Positions 24,110 to 35,660 of a stretch of 64,000 nucleotides of DNA are shown in pieces. The notes beneath the pieces are model-generated. The model saw only the letters and a list, made by a program, of their open reading frames with translations. It was not told where the DNA came from and searched no databases. Each line of letters opens with the position of its first letter. The first letter of the stretch is position 1. Position numbers and translations under genes: made by a program. Source of the DNA: Acanthochromis polyacanthus (taxonomy: Eukaryota > Chordata > Actinopteri > Pomacentridae); NCBI RefSeq assembly GCF_021347895.1, contig NC_067124.1, positions 20,140,521 through 20,204,520 of the forward strand. Direction: 5' to 3'.

Positions 24110-24220
24110 GTGTGTGAGAGAGAGAGAGAACGAGAGAGAGAGAGAGGGAGAAAAGCATGGGAGTGAGACCGAGACTGACAGAGACGGGGAGAAAGAGAGA
24201 CAGATTGAGAAAGAGAGAGT
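24110..24220. repeat. (GA)n-rich tract
   Basis: Interrupted GAGA runs, reading GAGAGAGAGAGAGAACGAGA and onwards. Open frames here are low-complexity Arg-Glu or Ser-Leu runs. Confidence 0.85.
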
Positions 24221-24363
24221 GTGTGCATGATGTGCATGTGTGTGTTTGTATTTGCGTGAGAGGGAGAGCTATTGCATCTCACAGTGTGCGGTGTCAGGTC
24301 TGGCTGTGTGAGCTGACACTGATTATAGTTTTCACAGCTCACTCCCATCACAGGCAACTATAG

Positions 24364-27300
24364 CCATGGCCAAAGCCCTATATTTCAAAAAGTTGCAACA
24401 CTGTGCAGGATCCAGAATTGCTTTTATGCCTCCAGCAGTTCGGTTGTTGGCTTCCCGGAACATAAATTTAGAAGCTATACTGTCCTACTGCTTGAAAATA
24501 GAACATTTAAAACTAATGTGAATTATATGAAATAAGTAGTATAATTACAGGGTTAATCTTAACAAACAGTGTTGAGGAATAGACTATTCCAACCTTCCAA
24601 CCTTAATTTCAGTGCTAAGTTTTGGAGATGATTTGGTCTGCCACCTAAGGCTGGATATTGCTACCAAAAATTCATCGTTGCATCAAGAATCTGGTTAGAT
24701 TCATAAAAAATTCAATTTATTTTTGATCAAATCGTTCCTGGTTTGTATTTTTTATACCAATCTTAGGCTTTCACATTTTGAAAGCTTCATGTACAATCAA
24801 GCACAAACAATAAACTGTATAGGAGTTTTTTTTTTTTTTTGTCATTTCAGGCAAAGAAATGTATCCAAAAAGTACTGACTTGGAACAGAAACACGGATCC
24901 TGTGCAGAATTTAAATGCCTGTTGTCTCATATTATAAGCTGATCCATGCTGTGCATATTAAGCCCAGTTTATATCTATAGCTTGAGTGGTATTACAAAAA
25001 TCCTCCACCCAAACAGTTTCCTGTGTAAAACAGTACTGGCCAGCTCTTGTTGAGACACATGCTCCTGTCTTTTATGCCAAATGATAGGCCATACTGCAGA
25101 GTGTATAATTATTGTAACAAGCCTTCTGTCTTACCCTGTATACACCAACGACAAGGAAGCATTCAGAAAAACAAACACTGACGCTGATGACTGATGCCTA
25201 CTCTTTGATGCTCACATTTAAAGGCTACCAAACCACGAGACTCCTTCCTCTGTATAGACGTTTTTTTTCACGTGCTCTCTCTTTTCAGTGTCATTGACTG
25301 CTTTATGCCAGATATAAAAAGCGTTGCATGGCCAACGAAGCGCATAATGGGCCGATTTGACTAACGTGTCAGTGCAAAGGAGTGAAAAAGAGGAGGGAGT
25401 GAGGGGGGAGGGAGGGAGAGCGAGGAAAGGAAGAGAAAGACCGAGAGAGGTAAAAAAAGAGAGAAAAAAAAACGAGGACGGGCGGTGACCTGTGCCCTAC
25501 CCTACAACAGAGGTAGCCGCCCTGGCATCTGCAGGCACAGCAGGCATCAGATGACATGCTACACGACTCGCAAGGCTGTGACTGAAGTAGACTGGACCGG
25601 CACATTCATGCTGAGTCGTGGCGGTGAGGCTCTGCTGTCAGATAAAGTGACTCTCTGTCAAATGAAAACAGATGATAAACCAAGTGGACGTCAAGTCTGA
25701 ATCAGTCTGAATCACATCTGAAACGACTGAGCCAAATCCAGGCAGGCGCTGTGGTGAATTGGGACCGGCTTTGAGTCAAAACCCGTGCGGGCTCGATGAG
25801 GGATCGAACAGAACAAGCATTGAGAGTCCAACCATGCATCACCCTCTCAACCTGACTCACCCAGATTCGATTGAAGCTGACGTGACCGACGCTGCGGACC
25901 CCATTGAGAATCCTCGCTCTAAGCCTAATTCTCCACTCTGTCATGTGAATCACGTACACCATGAGCATAGTTGACTCCAGTTGATGTGTGCTGACATGTA
26001 AGTGCCCATAGTGTGAATGTTAAATCTGGCACCGTGCTTCTATCATCCATGTGTAAACTCCACGCTGTGTGTCTGCAGAGCGCATTAATCCCTACTGTGT
26101 GTGATGTAACTGGAAATCAACACAGTTCAAGATTTGTCTGTAGCTAACCACTGGCCTCCACATAATGTAATGAATGCATTAGTTACATCACCATGTCAGA
26201 GTCTTCGCTTTGTCTTTAAAAAGTCAACATGCTATTACAGTAAAGTATTGGTGCAGATGAAACTGTTCATATTCAGAAGAACTGATCCATCAAATGTGGT
26301 GTCAAAAAGTGTTTTGAAAAAGTTGGCCATATTACTCCAGACTGGATACAAAAGCAGAAGTAGTCATGGAATTAACGAAAAGCTACTAAACAGGAGGTAG
26401 GAAATAACAAACTGAATTGTCAAGTAAGATACAGGTAGCTTGCTGCCAGTGATTTCTATATTATCAAATGCATGAGTCGTATTTTTGAAGCATACACAGA
26501 AATCTGTGGGATCACATCTGTCAAAGCTGTTGTTTATAACTTGATGCAGCATTCAGTCACTTTCCTCCTCATTTTTCTGAAAGTGCAACACCTCCGCTGC
26601 TGCCAAAACAGTAAATGAGCTTGGAGCGCAGCCTATTTTCACACCTTTCCGCGACTGGCCAATTGCTCTAGAAAGGTGACTGTCAATTTTTCTGTTTTTG
26701 ATATTCAAAAAATGGGGCAAAAGAAATCCCATTGTCAGGTCCTCCACATAATGTGCATGTTGTTTTTCATTATGTCCAAATTGACGCATAGCCAGCTTTA
26801 AATTTGTAGGAAAAAACAATCATGTCATACTAAACATTCAAAAGAAAAGACCTATGTTTATTTAGCAATAATTTTTTTTCTGAGAGCAATCAGTTTAAAT
26901 CAAGTGATAGTATCCTTTTATTTAGTTTACTTGGTGAATTCAGTCAAACACCGGTAGTGCTGAAATCTTCCTTTTTGTTGGGTCCGTGGACCAATATTAA
27001 TGAAACATCACTGTCAGCTAGAGAACTGTTGCTGTGTCATCTTAGGCCTTTGTCGTGAAAATAATGCATCTTAATTTGTGAACTGGCATTGCCCCTTTAC
27101 TGTCGATGAACCGTTGTGGTCTTGATCGGCTCCAGATGTCTGCTTTGTTGTCGTGTTTCATCGGTGGCCAGTGCACTGCGTGAACATGTAGTGGAAGAAC
27201 ATTGGTTTGTGGGAAGAAAGCCATGCAAGGAGCAGGTGTATGCTGTGATGGTGCAGCAGTCCCCACCCCCGAGTCCTACGCTTTTTAATGACTGTGGTAC

Positions 27301-28012
27301 AACCCTCCACTGTGGCTTTGCCCCACCCCTTCTGCCTCAGCAAGCGTTTGAAATGTGCCAGCCAGATGTTCAGGGCTTACACCTGTAGGGGACACAGTCA
27401 TTGACATGGCCTCCGTGGATCTATGACGAACACACACACACACATATATAACCACATATGCATGGCCGTGGAACTGAATTCGCATGTAAATATGTCTGTG
27501 TGCGCAGCAAAGTGCGTGCTCACAGGTATGCCAACAGATGACATGAACATGAGCCCATGTGTAGACATACCGGCAGACAGAATCAGTCACACACAAACTG
27601 CTCCATCTTTAACCCATCATTTATCACCGCTCACTCACCCACAGCTTGGCTCCGACATGAATTTCAGGGCGCTGGTGGGGTGGCGTGGCATCCGGTGTGC
27701 CACCCTGGTGCTATACACCTCTCTCCCACATCTCGCTCTCCCTCCGCCTCCTTTTCTCTTTCGATATTGTGTGCCATTACGCTCCAGCATTTTGTAACTG
27801 GAGACTGACTGTCTGGCTGGTATAAGCTAATGGAGAGGAGCGAGTGTATGGAGAGACTATAGGAGAGACAGTCTTGCTTCCTCGCATGCTGCTGTCAGAA
27901 AGCATACGGGCCTGATTAACGACAACAGCCACAATAGCTCTTTATGCATTCTCTCCCCACTGCTGGCCTGCTGCCAACTCACCCTCAGGGAAGGAGAGGT
28001 ATACACTGTGAG

Positions 28013-28013
<1 letters not shown>
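24364..28013. other. Non-coding; unusual CpG-containing block 25480-25960
   Basis: Mostly unique sequence. The part from about 25480 to 25960 is richer in CpG and GC than its neighbours and has open but domain-less frames on both strands (for example 25702-25968 minus). Another balanced block with TAAT motifs lies at 27780-27960. No paired splice sites were seen. Confidence 0.3.
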
Positions 28014-28096
<83 letters not shown>

Positions 28097-28103
28097 GTGT
28101 GTG
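28014..28103. repeat. (GT)n microsatellite
   Basis: About 78 bp of pure GT (28014-28091), then an interrupted tail to 28103. Confidence 0.97.
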
Positions 28104-28452
28104 GGCGTGTGTGTGCGACAGAGACAGAGCAAGAAAGGTGAGGTATATAACATGCTCTGATTTTGTGTGTCTATGAGAGATGTAGGGGCGAGAGGGACAA
28201 TTCAAAAAGTGCTAAAGAGAACAATCAGACACTGCAAATCCAATTCACAACTCTGGCATCTCTAGTCCTTTCTGTGAAATAACAGAAAAAATAAAGAGCT
28301 ACTTACTGTGCCGTCTATAATGTCCATCAACCACTTTCAAAATGACCTAAACGTAACCCTCGTTCGAAGCAGCAGAACGAGCTGAGACTGTTGTACCAAA
28401 TGTAATTGGGAGTCAGATGAAAAATAGCCCTAAAACTTTATTTCTCTTTTAG

Positions 28453-28499
28453 GTTGTGTTTTGGGTCTCCAGTCTCCACAAATGCTGGAAACTTGCGGG
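28453..28499 (+). other. Weak candidate exon
   Basis: A 47-bp stretch lies between a good acceptor (TTTATTTCTCTTTTAG) and a good donor (CTTGCGG|GTGAGTG). Two of the three frames are open. It is short, unrecognised and has no supported partner exon. It may be chance or part of a non-coding transcript. Confidence 0.15.
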
Positions 28500-28599
28500 T
28501 GAGTGTTTGCATGGGTGCGTTTGCGAGTGTGTGTGTAAATGTGTGTGTGTGGCTAGCTAGCAGCTATCTCCCCTCGCTCCTAACACAGAAAGGTTGAGA

Positions 28600-28700
28600 A
28601 GAGCCATCTTTCATCTCCTCTGCATCATCACAGCGTCTGCATTATTAATGGCCCTGATTACTGTAATCAAAAATTCTTATTTATTTGGAGGAGTTGGAGG
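28600..28700. promoter_or_regulatory. Candidate conserved non-coding element
   Basis: GCATTATTAATGGCCCTG followed by ATTACTGTAATCAAAAATTC is repeat-free and dense in homeodomain-like TAAT and TAATC sites. It is bordered by GT-rich and GA-rich sequence. Confidence 0.3.
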
Positions 28701-29183
28701 AGGGGGAGGAGGCAGTGAGGCCTGGGTTTCTCTCTCCAGACAAAAAACCTTTGGTCTCCAGCTTTAATTTTTCAGAAATAGAGATGCTGCAGTGCCCTAT
28801 CTTCTCCAAGTTTGGAGCTAAGCTAGTTAGGCGCACATAAACATGCAAATACCGAGGCACAGACATTCAAACTTTTCCTCTCTCAGTCTTTGAGCATTAC
28901 GTACATTTACACACACACAGTTGCACTGAGACGCACACACATATACATAGAAGTAGCTGTCGATAATCGCAGCATAACGAAGACAATCATCTGCACTCGG
29001 AGACAGTCGGAATGATAAAAAGAAGAATGCACTCATCCGTTCCTTTCATCTGGTTTTGAGCTTCTTTTCCACCTGCTTTGCCTCCTTCAGTAAAGTCTGT
29101 CTCCTTGCTTTCTTCGTTCTCCTCCTCCTCCCTTGCTTCCTCCACCATCCACTCCACCCTGTCTAATCTTTCCAGGCACTGCC

Positions 29184-29197
29184 ATTTGCATGCAAAT
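29184..29197. promoter_or_regulatory. Perfect palindrome of two overlapping octamers (POU-type site)
   Basis: ATTTGCATGCAAAT is a 14-bp perfect palindrome that contains an octamer (ATTTGCAT / ATGCAAAT) on each strand. POU-domain factors bind octamers and can dimerise on overlapping copies. It lies in a short balanced block (29150-29250), which favours function. Occupancy is unknown. Confidence 0.4.
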
Positions 29198-29250
29198 AGT
29201 CCATTACCCAGTGGCAGGGAGACACAGCCAGGAGCTCACTACTAGGTAAT

Positions 29251-31349
29251 CAAGGACAAAAGAAGTGCAGGAGAGATGCAGGGAAAAAAGGGGGGGGGGA
29301 GAAAGACAGCGGGGAGAGAGCGGTGAAAGATCACAGGTGAATTAACATTAAGAAAGGCATCAAGGAACTTGGCAGTGATGGGAAGAAAGAAAGAAAGAAA
29401 GAAAGCCAGAAAGAAAGAAAGGAGAGGTGAGGCATGGGGAGAAGAAATACAGTGCAACTAGCGGAGGGATGATGTGTTTGAAGAGGCGATTGGAGGCAAG
29501 GATCTTTGTAATGTGAAAGTTACAAGTTAAGTTGAAGAATGAGTGCAGCTTCGAGTGCGAGAAGGATCAAAGACACTTTATTGCAGCTTGTCAGCCTGTC
29601 AATCTATTGCAAGTATATGAAATAAAAGACTGCTTCCCTGAAGTAAGCATCCAGAGGAAAGATTTCTCCCTGCATGTTTTGTCTGCATTTTGAAGAATAG
29701 CTTGCAACAAGCAGTTTGTCACTGTGGCAGTGCCCATAAAAGGGCAAATTTGTAGCATTTGAAGAAGGTACATTTCATAGCAATTAAAGGCATACTTTGA
29801 CATTTTGAATATATTGGGTAATTTTTTTTTCTCAACAGATATTTGTCACATTGAGGGAAAAATTACCATTCTGCAGTTTCTGTAAATAGTCTTCATGGCG
29901 TTAACATTCCTCCCAAGTCGTGCACTAACAGTATGTTCTCAAAGTCGTCAAGGACAGATGTAGAGACATTTATCTATGTTTTGACAACTGTTGATGAAAA
30001 TTGCCATTTAAAATCTCAATGCCACAAAATGTCAATGGAAGTGCAAATTTGTCACTTTCGGCATACTAAGAGTCTCTGATGATTCATACGACAGCAGTGC
30101 AGGTTACATACCAAAATACCGGATACAATATGGAGTCTTATATGAGAATAGAAGTATACTGATCCGCTGAACAACAGAAAGTTAACAGACAATAATTTTG
30201 ATGTTTAATCATGTGTTTGCTCATCTGATCTTATCCTAATGACAGTTCAAAACCCATAAACATTCAACAACAAGGGAAAACATGATATTATCACATGTAG
30301 GAGGTTGGAATCTGCATATGTTCGCATTTTTCCTTAAAATTATTGTTGATCAAAATAGTTGCAGATGGTCATTTTGGTCAATTGACTAATGCATTAATTA
30401 AAATGGCACGCCTCTGATTTTGTGACATATAGAATTAAAGACACTTTGAGTCTGTAGCTCTATGAATGTACAGCTCTGTGAGCCTGGAGCAAAATGCTAC
30501 AATTAGCATGCTAATATACTACTGCTGACAATGCTATGACGCTGATGTTTAGCAGGTGTATTGCTTATCATGTTAGTTTAGCCTGTTCATTTTGACTAGT
30601 GAGACATTTCAGTCTGTATGAAGGTAACACAATGAGTAGCAAACCAATGTAAAAACCAATACTCAGTGGTTTCAGTGCCTTCAATAGGAGGATTTGCTGC
30701 TTTTCACATTTATGTCTTTGTAAATTGAGTGTCTTTCAGTGTTTGACTGTAACTCGATGCTGCTGTTTTTCTTGATTTTGTGACATTTTATAGAATTTTT
30801 TTTAAATCTCATGATATTTCTAAAAATCATCAGATTAACTGATAATAAAATGAACTGCTATTTGAAGCTCTAGATAAAAGTTAATATTTTCTTTTTTTCT
30901 GCGTGTATGAAATTTATGGTCTTGTCAGTGAATTTACAAACCCTGTATCTTTTCGAAAATAACACAAGAAGTTTCCCACCAAACAGCTCCTAGAAAGGTT
31001 TGTACGTGAACGCTCGATCAGTCTGTTTTGTCATTCGCATGAAAAATAAGATTTCCTCCTGATTGCAAAAAGACTGCAAACATGATGACATCTCAGGGAA
31101 ATATTTTAAAAAGTTAATGGTTCTGCTATGGTCCCTTGCATTGTCCATCCCTCTGTCCTTCAAAATAACCTGTCAGCATAACCCACACAGCCTCTCTACA
31201 TAACCTCTCACGGTTTTTGTTCTTCTTCCACGTGTTTCCATCACCCAGTACCTCGTCCCGCGTTCAGTGCCTCTCTTCCTCTCAATAGATGCTTGAAGTA
31301 GCTAAACTTCTTCTTATGGGAGAAGAAGAAGTGCATGAACGTCAAAGGA
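29251..31349. other. Unique AT-rich spacer
   Basis: GAAA-rich at 29385-29420, otherwise AT-rich unique sequence. No exon or known repeat family can be supported. A weak hAT-like similarity (TTGATCAAAATAGTTGCAG) occurs near 30345. Confidence 0.35.
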
Positions 31350-31640
31350 AATGAGCCCCCCCACTGCCGCCGCCACCTCCGAGCCCCTCCTGTCCCCCAC
31401 CCACACCTCCTCCTCCTCCTCTCTGCGAAGCGGTTGATTGCGGCCCGTTTGATGTCCTAAACGCGGCGTGCTAAGATTTGCTCTCTGTTCTTCACCGAGC
31501 CCGTTTGAAGCTCTGCATGAGCGACACACATTTTTCGACGTTACACTCTGCTAAAACGGGCAATTATTTTCTTCCCCCCCTTTTTTATGTTCGGCTTTGG
31601 AATCGCAGCACATAAGGAGGTGGTAGAGGAGAGAGACAGG
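31350..31640. promoter_or_regulatory. CpG-rich patch, possible unassigned promoter
   Basis: CpG dinucleotides cluster here (CCGCCGCCACCTCCGAG, GCGAAGCGGTTGATTGCGG, AAACGCGGCGTGC), whereas the surrounding 30 kb is CpG-poor. Pyrimidine-rich sequence with CCTCCT repeats precedes it. No convincing start codon or donor site follows on either strand. It could be the first exon or promoter of a long gene or lncRNA, or a conserved element. Confidence 0.3.
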
Positions 31641-32495
31641 GAGCGATGACTTGCACCCACACATTCCTCTAACTAAGACGTAAATATGCATGGTGCAAAG
31701 ACCTTTCTTCTAAGACAGGCACTTTACCATTTTGGAAACTTTTTTCTTTTTTGCTTTTTTTTGCTTTTTCTCTGTCACGAGCATTACTGAAATTACACCT
31801 CCTGCAGATATCACCAGCATGCACCTATTAAGACCCATATATTACTGTCAGTAGTGCTTGGTTGAACCTGCCTCAACCACTTCTCAGCATCTCTAAGCAC
31901 TTTCATAAGCTTCCTGTGTCAGTCGTGGGAATATAAAAGAATCTTCCATGATACAAGTTGTTATAAAGGGGTTTATTCAATGTACGAAACACTACAGAAG
32001 CCGCCCCAGGCTTACTTCTTTCTACACCCACTACAGCAGCTCCAAGACAGTGACTTGGAAAAAAAAAAAAGCTCTAGCCTTGGACCTGCTCCTCACCCAC
32101 CCACTCATCTCTATGTGAAGCAAGGTTACCACTTATGTAGGTTCATCATTTTACAGACTCGCATTTAACACGTAGCTGATCCGGAGTGCTCTCAGACTGT
32201 GAGATCTACTTGGCTGCAGGTTCAGCTTGATGTGCTGTGGCACACTGGCAACCTATGCCAACACAAACATGCTAGCATGCACACAAGCACGCACACCCAA
32301 GCATGCGCACACTGAGACACACAACTCTCTCAGCGCTTGGCCCGTGCCCAGCATTGCACTCCTCTTTTATGACCCTTGCTTTATGGTTTATTTAAAAAGT
32401 AACAGTCCCTTTATAGGTCATTAAAGCAGAAATAAAAGACAGCAGACGGCCTGCAGTGGATAGAAGAGTGAGCAGACGCCAGCCAGATTGGCTTG

Positions 32496-32497
<2 letters not shown>
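31641..32497. other. Unique spacer
   Basis: No exon or classifiable repeat was seen. There are poly-T runs near 31740 and CA-rich sequence near 32270-32320. Confidence 0.35.

Positions 32498-32569
<72 letters not shown>
32498..32569. repeat. (CA)n microsatellite
   Basis: 72 bp of uninterrupted CA repeats, followed by interrupted CA to about 32595. Confidence 0.98.
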
Positions 32570-32576
<7 letters not shown>

Positions 32577-33009
32577 CACATAAACACACGCACGAAAACA
32601 AGTGTGTGCAAAAGAGCATCCAAGGCCAAACGTTGTGACCCTCCTGTTGAAACCGAGTGGTTGCACATCATCGCTTTTACACGTCGTTATGTTGGTCATA
32701 TAATGTGTCATGATAAAGTGTAAGGACAAACAAACACATGTGCAGCACGAGAGGGCTGTGGACACGCTGCAACACATAGATTACATCCACACTTTTAAAT
32801 GGATACATAAAGATAATAATATACTAAAATAAAGCATCAATGCAAACACGCAAGCACACACATGCAGTCAAGAGCCTGCTCACAGCAGACATCCTGACAG
32901 GCGAGCATGATTCACATGTAATTTCATCCTTTTAAGTTCCCTCTCTCTCTCTCTCCCTCTCTCTCCCTCTCTTTCATACTTACCCTCTTCTCATTCACAC
33001 ACACTTTGA

Positions 33010-33560
33010 CCTGTGCGTGATGGCAAAATGGGCATGATTAACTGTACAGAAATGTCAGCCGAGAATAATGGCTGAAATGTAATTACTGAGCGAATGTGGT
33101 CCACGGAGCGATGAGTAAGACAGAGAGCAAAGGAGAGACAGAGACTGAGAGAAATGCTGGGAAAAAAATAATACAATTGCATTCATTGAGTATATTGGTT
33201 CGGTGTGTGTGCCTCTTTGTTGGACAAAGTTATTAATATGCGGTGAAACACAGCTGTGTGCTAATTTTTGCATCAGTCTGACTTTGTGTGCTAGCTTTGC
33301 TGTATAAATAAAAGCAGTAAAATATATTTCTGCACATATACTCCAGTGTTTTGTGTGCTCCCGAACACGCAGGAACACATACAGTATGTTCAAATGACTT
33401 ACAGAGATGCGAACGGCTCTATCCAATCAACGACGTGATTGATTGTGATTCTAAAGTGCCATTAAAATCGCTTGTGTCTCTTTCTGGCGTCGTTAATCTT
33501 AATGCACGTGCTCAGTGAAATACATGCATAATAGAAAGATTTGCTGCTTAGAATATGGAC
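33010..33560. promoter_or_regulatory. Candidate conserved non-coding cluster
   Basis: Repeat-free balanced sequence contains GGCATGATTAACTGTAC, GAAATGTAATTACTGAGCG, AAGTGCCATTAAAATCGC and CGTCGTTAATCTTAATGC. The density of TAAT and TAATC sites and the lack of repeats suggest enhancers. A CT tract at 32941-32972 lies upstream. Confidence 0.3.
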
Positions 33561-34134
33561 AGCAGTGCATTTGTGACAATAAGTAGTGAGCATAATTGAG
33601 TGTTAGTTTGTATACTGAATGTTAGTTCTGCTTCAGAAATCTGTGTGGCTATAAATAAATCTCCGTCTCATTTAGTGTAATGTCCTTGGACTGAAGTGTG
33701 AAGAACGGTGGTGTGCATACATGTGTGTGCGTTTTATATTGTAAGACAGTGCACAGTAATGTTTAAATGTATGACGAAGAAGGAGATAGGAAAAGAGAAA
33801 GGAGGAAAGAAAGGTGCACAAGTTATTTATTAAAAAACAAGAATCTATATGTTAGAATCAAATACAGAGCTCCAGATTGGGGACCATTTTTTTGTCTACT
33901 CTTGTAACATTTTTAGTGACAGTGCCCCTACTGGAAGATGTTCATCTGAAGTGCTGCCCTGCTGTTGGTGTGTAAGATGTGTGTTATGCGTACGTGTTGT
34001 ATCAATGTGTGTCATCACGTGTGAACCATTTTGAAATCGTTTGCTTCCAGGAGCAGAGTTGCAGCAACCCTCCTCTCTCTCGCTCTTTTTATCTGCTCAT
34101 CTCTCTCTCTCATCTAACCGACTACAGAGAGAGG

Positions 34135-34140
<6 letters not shown>

Positions 34141-34199
<59 letters not shown>
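34141..34199. repeat. (GA)n microsatellite
   Basis: 59 bp of uninterrupted GA. An imperfect CT-rich mirror partner just upstream (34074-34110) could pair with it. Confidence 0.98.
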
Positions 34200-34200
<1 letters not shown>

Positions 34201-35099
34201 CAGCAAAGAGCAAGGCCATAGTCTTATTAGTGATAATGAGAGAGAGCCACTCTGCCAATTTACATCCGTAATCTGATATTAGCTCCTGCCACCCGCACTA
34301 AGGGAGCACATACACACATATGCACACAGATGTAGACAGGCACGCACGCATTTGGAGGCAGACGCGGAAGCGCACACACTCACACGTTTGAAATTAGTTA
34401 TTCATATTCATGAAAAAGAGCAGAAAACTGCTTTTGGGTGAAAACTAACAGTGCCCCCTGAGGACAAAGGAAATATGTTCCAAATTCAGAAAAACCCAAA
34501 ACCACACAAGACAGAGGAGCGTGAGTAATGTTCGTAAATCTGACTAGCAAACAAGCTATCGTCACCTTTCACAGCCATGGGAGGGCATTTTTTAATAGAT
34601 ACTTATAATTTAACTCTTGTTTGTAGTCCAGAATTTGCAGCGGAATAGGAATACATTTCCAAAAAATGTTAATGTCTGTTTTTTTTGCAAGCATTTTGCA
34701 CTTTTGCACAACTCAAAGATACACTGATGCTGTCAAATTTGCAATAAAAAAACAAAAGTGTGATATAGCATTGCATACATTGCATTGATGCCTGACAATG
34801 GATTTCTACTCTGACATTTTGCTTTAAAACAGATGCAACATGTAGTTATCTAACTGAAAACAAAAAAAAAATCTATTTAATTAGGATGTGTGTGCAGGCC
34901 AGTTTTGCACATAAAACCAAAAACCATGCACACATACAGCAACACACACACAAATGCTCCTGCAAATAAATATTCATGACAAACTACATATATATTATCC
35001 TGAAGACGGGCTTTGGTGCAAGTCTAACGCTGTAACATATGAGCTCACACACGCACAAACTCAGCACGATATATGACATTTAGATACACAGAGAAATAT
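34200..35099. other. Unique spacer
   Basis: TTTGAAATTAGTTATTCATA at 34387 is homeodomain-like. Otherwise no gene or known repeat was seen. Confidence 0.35.
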
Positions 35100-35660
35100 A
35101 GCCTCTATTTTTACATCAAGCAAGTAAAATGGATCCAGGAAACCAGTGGATGCAGTGGATTCTCTTGGGCAAACACTGAAGAATTTCGTTGAACACGATG
35201 AGTCCTGGCAACATGTTAATGAATATTCCATCTATGCTGGAGAGGCAGACCTTTCAATCGCTCTCAATCCCTTGTGTTTCAATTAGATCCAAACCGCCCA
35301 GAATCCGCTAATTGTCGTAAGCACTTAAGCATGTATGGCAGGATCCCCACCGCCTATCCGCGAGCTAGAGTGTGGGTTTCGACTATGAGGGTGACAGAAC
35401 ATTATGCAAGCCAGAGGGGGAACCTTTTAGTTGTAATATCACACACTTTAACATACTGTCATCGCTTTCAGTACAGGCTGTGGTTACACTGCTCAATATC
35501 CGCATCATTTCAATAGAAATTTCATCATCCAGTCATGCTTGCAGTCTGGTTGAAGCGCCATATGGATCCTGGAAGCGGCACTGCACAGCATTATCTAATA
35601 ACAGCACATCTTGCCCTAATCTAATCTACTCAGTTCCCCAGCCTTAAAAGCACATTTTTT
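35100..35660. promoter_or_regulatory. Candidate conserved non-coding cluster
   Basis: About 550 bp of balanced, repeat-free sequence, with GTTAATGAATATTCCATC, TCAATTAGATCC, CCGCTAATTGTCG and CATCATTTCAATAG. Two open plus-strand frames (35274-35516 and 35372-35647) cross it but show no domain and no splice signals. Slow-evolving enhancer sequence can keep frames open by chance. Confidence 0.35.
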
